From Dactylosporangium sp040689395 (lineage in GTDB: Bacteria; Actinomycetota; Actinomycetes; Mycobacteriales; Micromonosporaceae), in assembly GCF_040689395.1 (NCBI RefSeq), contig NZ_JBFAZX010000002.1, positions 434,001 to 498,000 on the forward strand: DNA of 64,000 nucleotides. The letters are read 5' to 3'. Position numbers and translations under genes: made by a program. The notes under the pieces were generated by a model. The model was not told the origin of the DNA and did no database searches. It saw only the letters and a list, made by a program, of their open reading frames with translations. Shown in pieces: positions 57,970 to 64,000 of the stretch; position 1 is the first letter of the stretch; each line of letters begins with the position of its first letter.

Positions 57970-59927
57970 TGCTGGATCGCATCTTCGAGGCCGAGGCGTT
58001 CGCGCTGCTGTGCCGCGGTGGCCGGGTGGAGCTGCGCACGGGCGTGCCGGTGGATGACCTGCCGGACGACCTGGCGGACGAGCCGGGCGAGGTGGTGGCT
58101 GGCGAGGTCATGGCAGCACTGCCCTTCCGCACGATCGCCGAGCGCGGCCTGCCCTGCGTGGACGACGGCGCGCCGCTGCTGGCGTTCGCCGTCGCCGAGC
58201 GGGCGGACCTGCCGATCGAGGAGGCGCTGCGGGTGCTGCCCAGCGACGCCACGCGGATCGACGGCGGCGCGTTCGACGTCACCGACGCGCAGTACGAGGG
58301 CGTCGTGCGGCGGGTGATCGCCGAGGACATCGGCGGCGGTACCGGATCCAACTTCGTGATCCGGCGGGCCTACCGGGCGCGGATCCCGGACTTCTCGCGG
58401 CGCGCGGCCCTGGCGGTCTTCCGGCGGCTGCTGCTCGCCGAGCGCGGCGCCTACTGGACGTTCCTGGTGCACTGCCGCGGCACGACGCTCGTCGGTGCGA
58501 CACCGGAGTGCCAGGCGCGGCTGGCCGGCGGCATCGCGGCGATGAACCCGATCAGCGGCACCTACCGCTACCCGCCCGGCGGCCCGACCGCCCGCGGGCT
58601 GCGCGCGTTCCTGGCCGACCGCAAGGAGACCGAGGAACTGTTCATGGTGGCCGACGAGGAGCTCAAGATGATGGCCCAGGTCTGCGACGGCGGCGCCCGG
58701 CTGCGCGGGCCGTGGCTGCGGCCGATGTCGCGGCTGGCGCACACCGAGTACGTGATCGACGGGCCGACCCGCCTCGGCCCGCGCGAGGTGCTGCGGCGCA
58801 CCATGCCGGCGCCGACGGTGACCGGTAGCCCGCTCGCCGCCGCCTGCCGCACCGTGGCTGCCCGGGAGGGCGCCGGGCGCGGCTATTACGGCGGGGCGCT
58901 CGCGCTGCTCGGCCCCGGCTCGCTGGACGCGGCGCTGATCATCCGCACCGCCGAGATCGACGCGGACGGTGGCGTGGTCGTCGGCGTCGGCGCCACGCTC
59001 GTGCGCCAGTCCGATCCCGCGGCGGAGGCGGCCGAGACCCGGTCCAAGGCCGCGGCCCTGCTCGCCGCCCTCGGTGGCGAGGCCCCGGCGACGGTACCCC
59101 CGAGAGCCCTCCCCGCCGTGCCCCGCGCGCTGCGCCGGCGCAACGCCGGGCTGTCGCCGTTCTGGCTCGGGCGCCCGCAGGCGTTGCCGCCGCTGTCCGG
59201 CCGGGTGCTGATCGTCGACGCCGAGGACGACTTCACCGCGATGCTCGCCCGCCTCACCGAGTCACTCGGCCTGGACGTCGACGTCGACACGAAGCTGCGC
59301 GACGGCTACGACGCGGTCGTCGTCGGCCCCGGACCCGGCGATCCGCGCGACCGCACCGACCCGCGCATCGACGGGCTGCACGCGATCACCCGGCGCCTGC
59401 TGGCCGACCGGACGCCGATGCTCGCCGTGTGCCTCGGCCACCAGGTGCTCGCCGACGAGCTCGGCCTGCCGATCCGCCGCCTGCCGAGTCCGGCCCAGGG
59501 CGTGCCGCGTCGCATTCCCGGATTCGGCCGGGTCGGCTTTTATAACACATTCGTCGCGGTGAGTGACGCACCGGGACATAGAGTGAATACTCATCAGGTG
59601 ACAACGGCGCGTGACGGCATGCCAGAGCGGATCGGGATATCGCGGGACGCGCGCACCGGCGCAGTGCACGCCATGCGTTTGGCGCGAGTGCGGTCAATAC
59701 AGTTCCACGTCGAATCCGTCATGACCGAGCACGGTCCGGCGATTCTGCGCCGGCTGCTGACCGAAATCCTCACCGCGCCGCCGGGCGGGCCGGGAGCAGG
59801 AACGCATCGGGGAGACGGCCGATGCCGTCCGGGTTCGTCCGGGTCCCCCGAAAGGCTGTTAAAGTCGATCTTCAATGGCCGCGAGAATCACCGCGGGCCC
59901 CAATCCAATTCCAGACATCAAGGGTGA
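57957..59927 (+). CDS. PhzE-like 2-amino-2-deoxyisochorismate (ADIC) synthase, fused chorismate-binding and glutaminase
   Basis: A 656-residue TrpE-TrpG fusion. Residues about 1-410 are the chorismate-binding enzyme (DEELKMMAQVCDGG, PISGTYRYPPGGP, YYGGALALLGPGSLDAALIIRT). Residues about 418-620 are a class I glutamine amidotransferase with the nucleophile Cys in MLAVCLGHQVLADELGL and a C-terminal HVES (IQFHVESVM). This fused order and the PhzD-like partner indicate formation of ADIC from chorismate and glutamine rather than anthranilate for tryptophan. The ATG lies in a palindrome. The stop overlaps the start of the LAL regulator (GTGA 59924-59927). Confidence 0.92.
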   Translation: MTQPLLDRIFEAEAFALLCRGGRVELRTGVPVDDLPDDLADEPGEVVAGEVMAALPFRTIAERGLPCVDDGAPLLAFAVAERADLPIEEALRVLPSDATRIDGGAFDVTDAQYEGVVRRVIAEDIGGGTGSNFVIRRAYRARIPDFSRRAALAVFRRLLLAERGAYWTFLVHCRGTTLVGATPECQARLAGGIAAMNPISGTYRYPPGGPTARGLRAFLADRKETEELFMVADEELKMMAQVCDGGARLRGPWLRPMSRLAHTEYVIDGPTRLGPREVLRRTMPAPTVTGSPLAAACRTVAAREGAGRGYYGGALALLGPGSLDAALIIRTAEIDADGGVVVGVGATLVRQSDPAAEAAETRSKAAALLAALGGEAPATVPPRALPAVPRALRRRNAGLSPFWLGRPQALPPLSGRVLIVDAEDDFTAMLARLTESLGLDVDVDTKLRDGYDAVVVGPGPGDPRDRTDPRIDGLHAITRRLLADRTPMLAVCLGHQVLADELGLPIRRLPSPAQGVPRRIPGFGRVGFYNTFVAVSDAPGHRVNTHQVTTARDGMPERIGISRDARTGAVHAMRLARVRSIQFHVESVMTEHGPAILRRLLTEILTAPPGGPGAGTHRGDGRCRPGSSGSPERLLKSIFNGRENHRGPQSNSRHQG

Positions 59928-62707
59928 TCGTTCTGACGAGCACGGACACTTTCGGGCGCGACAGCGAACTCGCCGTCCTGCGCAGGGCGGTGTCCGGCGC
60001 GGCGGACGGAATCGGCGGCTGCACGATCGTCACCGGGTCGGCCGGTATCGGCAAGTCGCACCTGATGCGGGCGGCCACCCGGTGCGCGCAGGCGCGCGGG
60101 GTGTCGGTCGCGACCCGGGCCGCCTTCGAGCTCGACCGCGCGGCGCCGCTGATCACCCTCGCCTCGGCGCTGCAGCAGCTGCGACCGCCGCAGCCGCCGG
60201 TGGGCTGGGTGCGCGAGGAGGACGACGCGCAGTATCGCACCATCGAGCGGCTCGGCGCGGCGCTTGAGGACTACGCCGCGCAGCGGCCGCTGGTCATCGC
60301 GATCGACGACGCGCAGTGGATGGACGAGCTGTCCGCCCTCGCCGTGGCCGAGCTCGTCCCGGCGCTGGCATCCTCGCCGGTGCACTGGCTCTTCGCGCAC
60401 CGGCCCGCGCCCACGGGCACCCCCGGCCAGCAGCTGATGGAGCGGCTCATCCGCGACGGGCACGAGCAGGTCACGCTCGGCACCCTCGACGACGACGCGG
60501 TCCGCCGGCTGTGCGCCCAGGTCGTCGGCGCCGACGTGGACAACACCGTGCTGGCGCTGGCCGGCGGCTGCGACGGCAACCCGCTGCAGGTCGAGCAACT
60601 GGTCCACACCCTGCACCTGACCGGGCAGCTGGTCGTCGCCGACGGCATCGCCACCGTCGTCGGCGAGGAGCTGCCGTCGAGCTTCATCACGATCGTCGAC
60701 CAGATGCTGCACGGACTGTCCAGCGACACCCAGGAGCTGCTGCAGGCCGCGTCGGTGTTCGGCCGCCCATTCAGCATCGAGTCCGCCGCGCAGCTGCTGG
60801 AGGTGCGCCCCGCGACCCTGCTCAAGCAGGTCAGGGAGGCGACCACGGCGCGCGTGCTCGTCGACGAGGACGAGGGGCTCGCGTTCGTGCACGACCTCGT
60901 CCGCCTCGCCGTCTACGGCACGCTCGGCGACGCGGTCTCCACCATGCTGCACCGCCAGGCCGCGGCCATCACCCGCGCCGAGGGCCGCTCCCCCGTCGAG
61001 GTCGCCGGGCACCTGCTCAAGACCGGCCGCTCCGGCAGCCGCGAGGCCGTCACGATCCTGCACGAGGCGGCCCTCGAGGTCGCGCCGGTCGCGCCCAGCA
61101 CCGCCGCCGACCTGATCGTGCACGCCTTGGGCGCGCTCGGCGAGCACGACCCCGGCCGGGTCGCCCTCGCCGCCGACACGGTCGGGCTCCTCGCCTCCGC
61201 CGGCCGCCTGGAGCAGGCGCACGACCTCGGCGAGACCGCGCTGCAGGCCGGGCTCGACCCGCGCACCGAGGCGACGGTGCTGCACGGCCTGGCCGAGGCG
61301 TTCAAGCACGCCGGGCAGAACCGCACCGCGGTGGAGTACGCCGGGCGCGGCCTGGCCATCCCCGACGTGCCCGGCGCCGTGCGGGCGAAGCTCTGCGCCA
61401 TCCGCGCCCACGCCCGCTTCTACTGCGGCGACATGCCCGGCGCCGACGAGGACGGCGAGACCGCCACCACCACCGGGCTCGGCACCGGCGAGCACTCCGC
61501 CGCCGTCTTCGGCCTGACCGCGCGCAGCCTCGTCGCGCAGGCCCAGGGGCGCCTCGACGACGCCTACGGCCACGCCGAGCGCGCCACCGGCATCGCCGAC
61601 ACGGTCCGCGGCGAGGCCGCCCACCGCCACCCCCGGATCTGGCTCGGCGACGCCCAGGGTGCCCTGGACCGCTTCGACGAGGCCGAACAGACCTACCGCC
61701 GCGGCCGGCGCGAGTCCGAGCGGCTCGGCACCTCCTGGTCCACCCCGCTGTGGCACTACTACCACGCCAACCTGCTCACCGCCCGCGGCCGGCTCGACGA
61801 CGCCGTCGCCGAGGCCGAGGCCGGGGTGGCCGTCGCGCTCAACCTGACCGCGTACGCGCTCGCCGTGCCGCTGCTGGGCACGCTGATCCGGCTCGCCGTG
61901 CTGCAGGGCGACCTGCCCCAGGCGCAGGCCCACCTGACCCACATGCACCGGCGGACGGCCGCCGGCATCAGCGCCGCTCCCGAGGACATCATCTGGCCCG
62001 AGGGCGTGCTCCAGGAGGCGATCGCCGGCCCCGGGGCGGCCCTGGCCACGCTCGCCGGCATGTGCGACGCCCTGCCCGACCGGCCCGTGCTCATCGCGAC
62101 GGACCCGTCGGCCGCCGCGACCCTCGTCCACATCGCCACCCGCGCCGACGACCCCGACCGCGCCCGCCTCGTGGTCACCGTCGCCCGCCGGCTCGCCGAG
62201 CGCAACCCCGGCGTCGTGTCCCTGGCCGCCGCGGCCGACCACGCCGAAGGCGTGCTCACCGCGGACCCGTGGCTGCTGCGCGCCGCCGTCGAACGCTTCC
62301 GGCGCACCCCGCGCCGCCTCGCCCTGGCCGCGGCCCTGGAGGACGCCGCGCTCAGCGCCACCGACCCCGCGCAGGGCAGCGCCTGGGCCGCCGAGGCGAT
62401 CGGCATCGTCACCGACTGCCGGGCCGAACGCGCCCGGCGCCGGCTCGAATTCAGCCTCGGCGGGCCGAAGACCACCACGGAGGAGCCGATGTTCCGCCCC
62501 GGCTCGCCGCTGTATCAGCTCACCCCGGCCGAGCGGGGCGTGGCGCTACGGGTCGCCGACGGGAGCACCAACCGGCAGGTCGCCAGCGATCTGTTCCTGT
62601 CCCGGCACACCGTGGACAGTCACCTGCGCAAGATCTTCACCAAGCTCGGCCTCCGCAGCCGGGTGGAGCTCGCCAACCTCGTCATGCGGGATCGCTTGAA
62701 CACGTGA
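59924..62707 (+). CDS. LAL-type (large ATP-binding) LuxR family regulator
   Basis: A 927-residue regulator. The N-terminal AAA ATPase has Walker A GSAGIGKSHL near residue 40 and Walker B PLVIAIDDAQWMDE near 125. A long TPR-like helical middle follows. Residues about 860-925 are a LuxR HTH (LTPAERGVALRVADGSTNRQVASDLFLSRHTVDSHLRKIF). LAL proteins activate their own secondary-metabolite clusters. The GTG at 59924 overlaps the phzE-like stop, so it is co-translated with the first pathway enzyme; a 34-residue upstream extension is rejected for that reason. Likely targets are the inverted repeats at 57902-57969. Confidence 0.92.
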   Translation: MIVLTSTDTFGRDSELAVLRRAVSGAADGIGGCTIVTGSAGIGKSHLMRAATRCAQARGVSVATRAAFELDRAAPLITLASALQQLRPPQPPVGWVREEDDAQYRTIERLGAALEDYAAQRPLVIAIDDAQWMDELSALAVAELVPALASSPVHWLFAHRPAPTGTPGQQLMERLIRDGHEQVTLGTLDDDAVRRLCAQVVGADVDNTVLALAGGCDGNPLQVEQLVHTLHLTGQLVVADGIATVVGEELPSSFITIVDQMLHGLSSDTQELLQAASVFGRPFSIESAAQLLEVRPATLLKQVREATTARVLVDEDEGLAFVHDLVRLAVYGTLGDAVSTMLHRQAAAITRAEGRSPVEVAGHLLKTGRSGSREAVTILHEAALEVAPVAPSTAADLIVHALGALGEHDPGRVALAADTVGLLASAGRLEQAHDLGETALQAGLDPRTEATVLHGLAEAFKHAGQNRTAVEYAGRGLAIPDVPGAVRAKLCAIRAHARFYCGDMPGADEDGETATTTGLGTGEHSAAVFGLTARSLVAQAQGRLDDAYGHAERATGIADTVRGEAAHRHPRIWLGDAQGALDRFDEAEQTYRRGRRESERLGTSWSTPLWHYYHANLLTARGRLDDAVAEAEAGVAVALNLTAYALAVPLLGTLIRLAVLQGDLPQAQAHLTHMHRRTAAGISAAPEDIIWPEGVLQEAIAGPGAALATLAGMCDALPDRPVLIATDPSAAATLVHIATRADDPDRARLVVTVARRLAERNPGVVSLAAAADHAEGVLTADPWLLRAAVERFRRTPRRLALAAALEDAALSATDPAQGSAWAAEAIGIVTDCRAERARRRLEFSLGGPKTTTEEPMFRPGSPLYQLTPAERGVALRVADGSTNRQVASDLFLSRHTVDSHLRKIFTKLGLRSRVELANLVMRDRLNT

Positions 62708-62784
62708 TGTACCCAGGCGCCGCCGGGCCTCCAGCATGACCCTTGGCGACGAGCGGTCGCCGCGGTCGAACGAGGGGGAGATCG

Positions 62785-64000
62785 GTGACGACGCCGACGC
62801 TGCGCACGCAGGTACTCGTGGTCGGGGCCGGCCCGACCGGCGCCGTCCTCGCGCTCGAGCTGGCCCACCACAACGTGCCGTGCCTGGTCGTCGAGCGCGC
62901 CGCCGCGCCGCCCCGCCACGCCGGCATGGCACTGCTGACCGGGCCGGCGATGGACCTGCTGCGCCGGCTCGGCCTCGCCGACCTGGTGCGCGAGTACGGC
63001 GCGGGCCCCGAGGAGCCGGCCTGCGTCGAGTGGCGCACCAGCCTGGACGGCGCACCCGTGCTGGTGTCGCCGCGGCCCGCGAACGAGCCCGACCACCGTA
63101 TCGGCGCCGCCGAGCTGACCCGCCGGCTGCGCGACGAGCTGCGCGAACACCCGCTCGTCGAGCTGCGCGAAGGCTGGACCTTCACCGGGCTGCGCATCGA
63201 GCCCGACGGCGCCGTGGCCAACCTGCTGGACGTGCGCAACGGCATGCGGCACACGGTCGCGGCGCGGCACCTGGCCGGCTGCGACGGGGGGCAGAGCACG
63301 GTGCGGCGCTGCGTCGAGGTATCGATGGACGGCCTCGGGCACCCGGCGCCGCACTGCTCGGTGTTCTTCCGCAGCGCCGACCCGCGGCTGCCGGCCCGCG
63401 ACCAGGCCCGGGCAACGGTCGTCGTCGGCGGCGTGACCAGCGTGAGCCGCGCCGCCGGCGACAGCTGGGTCGCCCGCCTGCCGGTCGGCGCGGACGAGCC
63501 GCTGAGCACCGACCCGGTCGCACTGCTGCGCGCCCGGCTCGGCGCCGACCTTGACGTGCTGGAGATCCTCGGCGTCGCGCAGTGGGACGACGCCCTCACG
63601 GTGGCCACGGCGTACCGGCGCGGGCCCGTGTTCCTGGCCGGCGAGGCCGCGCACCGCTTCCACCCGGCCGGCGAGGTCGCCGACACCAGCCTGGCCGACG
63701 CCGTCGACCTGGGCTGGAAGCTCGCCGCCGAGATCAACGGCTGGGGCGGCCCGGCGCTGCTGGCCAGCTACGAGTCGGAGCGGCGCTCGCGCGCCCTGCT
63801 CGACCGGGAGCTGCTGGCCCGGGACCTGGAGACCCGGCGACGTTTCGGCCGGCTCATCGCCGCCGGCGCCGCGCCCGAGCTGCTCGCCGGACTGCTGCGG
63901 CAGGAGGCGCACCGCGCGGACGCGGGCGGGCTGCCGGCCCGGCACGCCACCTCGGCGGTCGTGTGGCACAACGGGGTGCCGCCCGCGACGGCGGCGGTAC
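62785..64000 (+). CDS. FAD-dependent aromatic hydroxylase (PgaE/TetX-like), truncated by window end
   Basis: The frame opens with GTG after GGGGGAG and stays open to the last base, giving 405 visible residues. VLVVGAGPTGAVLALELAHHNVPCLVVER binds FAD. AGCDGGQSTVRRCV is the DG motif. VFLAGEAAHRFHPAG is the GD motif, with Glu replacing the conserved Asp, and VADTSLADAVDLGWKLAAEING follows. The C-terminal thioredoxin-like part of this family lies beyond the window. It follows the LAL regulator by 77 bases on the same strand, so it probably hydroxylates an intermediate of the aminobenzoate product. Confidence 0.88.
   Translation, partial: MTTPTLRTQVLVVGAGPTGAVLALELAHHNVPCLVVERAAAPPRHAGMALLTGPAMDLLRRLGLADLVREYGAGPEEPACVEWRTSLDGAPVLVSPRPANEPDHRIGAAELTRRLRDELREHPLVELREGWTFTGLRIEPDGAVANLLDVRNGMRHTVAARHLAGCDGGQSTVRRCVEVSMDGLGHPAPHCSVFFRSADPRLPARDQARATVVVGGVTSVSRAAGDSWVARLPVGADEPLSTDPVALLRARLGADLDVLEILGVAQWDDALTVATAYRRGPVFLAGEAAHRFHPAGEVADTSLADAVDLGWKLAAEINGWGGPALLASYESERRSRALLDRELLARDLETRRRFGRLIAAGAAPELLAGLLRQEAHRADAGGLPARHATSAVVWHNGVPPATAAV

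Noticed and set aside
57957..59927. Reading the fused TrpE/TrpG-like protein as anthranilate synthase of tryptophan synthesis
   Set aside because: The fused single-chain order, the PhzD-like isochorismatase and the surrounding aminobenzoate genes fit an ADIC synthase; no other trp gene is near.
1..64000. CRISPR array, tRNA, rRNA, intact transposase, integrase or attachment-site repeats
   Set aside because: I found no regularly spaced direct repeats, no cloverleaf with tRNA invariant bases, no rRNA sequence and no intact recombinase. The only mobile DNA signs are the IS605-like scar and the palindromic repeats.

Overview
The window is about 64 kb of very GC-rich DNA (roughly 70-75% G+C, strong GC3 bias, many GTG starts, likely leaderless genes). 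The gene families (FxSxx-COOH RiPP system, LAL-type LuxR regulator, secreted discoidin-rich glycan hydrolases, ROK and TetR regulators) point to a filamentous actinomycete. The absence of ordinary housekeeping genes suggests an accessory chromosome region. My best guess is the Micromonosporaceae, but that is inference.

Layout. (1) 1-8.5 kb: end of a helical-repeat protein, a GNAT acetyltransferase, a nitronate monooxygenase/TetR pair divergent from an MFS exporter across a perfect 19-bp inverted repeat, a PfkB sugar kinase, an IS605-like scar fused to a broken hydrolase, a methyltransferase and a NarL-type two-component pair. (2) 8.6-11.3 kb: one 895-residue protein carrying four RNA end-processing/repair modules. 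(3) 11.3-14.1 kb: hexuronate catabolism (uxaC and a fructuronate reductase). (4) 14.1-30.6 kb: a signalling/RiPP island. A SLOG protein and a membrane TrkA-N/RyR protein face a large FxsT-like ATPase-TIR-NB-ARC-TPR protein with an altered first P-loop. Next comes an FxSxx-COOH cyclophane RiPP locus: radical SAM maturase fxsB, an HExxH peptide hydroxylase, the 64-residue precursor fxsA ending F-G-S-S-L, then fxsT and fxsC on the other strand. (5) 30.8-48.3 kb: carbohydrate use. It holds a ROK repressor, a secreted GH87-type alpha-1,3-glucanase, MurNAc-6-P etherase with two sugar kinases, a three-gene sugar ABC importer, a secreted starch-binding GH13 amylase and a PQQ-type sugar dehydrogenase lipoprotein. 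(6) 48.4-52.0 kb: a giant secreted beta-propeller/discoidin protein. (7) 52.2-64 kb: an aminohydroxybenzoate gene cluster, cut by the window end.

How they work together. In the RiPP locus fxsB and the hydroxylase overlap (ATGA) and precede fxsA. fxsT and fxsC form a second operon converging on it across a long two-way hairpin. In the benzoate cluster a six-gene, tightly coupled operon (aldolase, dehydroquinate synthase II, amidohydrolase, adenylate-forming ligase, FAD monooxygenase, isochorismatase) reads left. A phzE-like chorismate amidotransferase, an LAL regulator and another FAD hydroxylase read right. This gives one route to 3-amino-4-hydroxybenzoate and the first two steps of another toward 3-hydroxyanthranilate, plus the ligase/amidohydrolase pair known from benzoxazole pathways. 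The glycan genes share GCAAG/CTTGC half-sites in their promoters, which suggests a common regulator.

Coordinates of starts are my choices from ribosome-binding sites and stop/start overlaps. No similarity search could be run, so family names rest on motif recognition.
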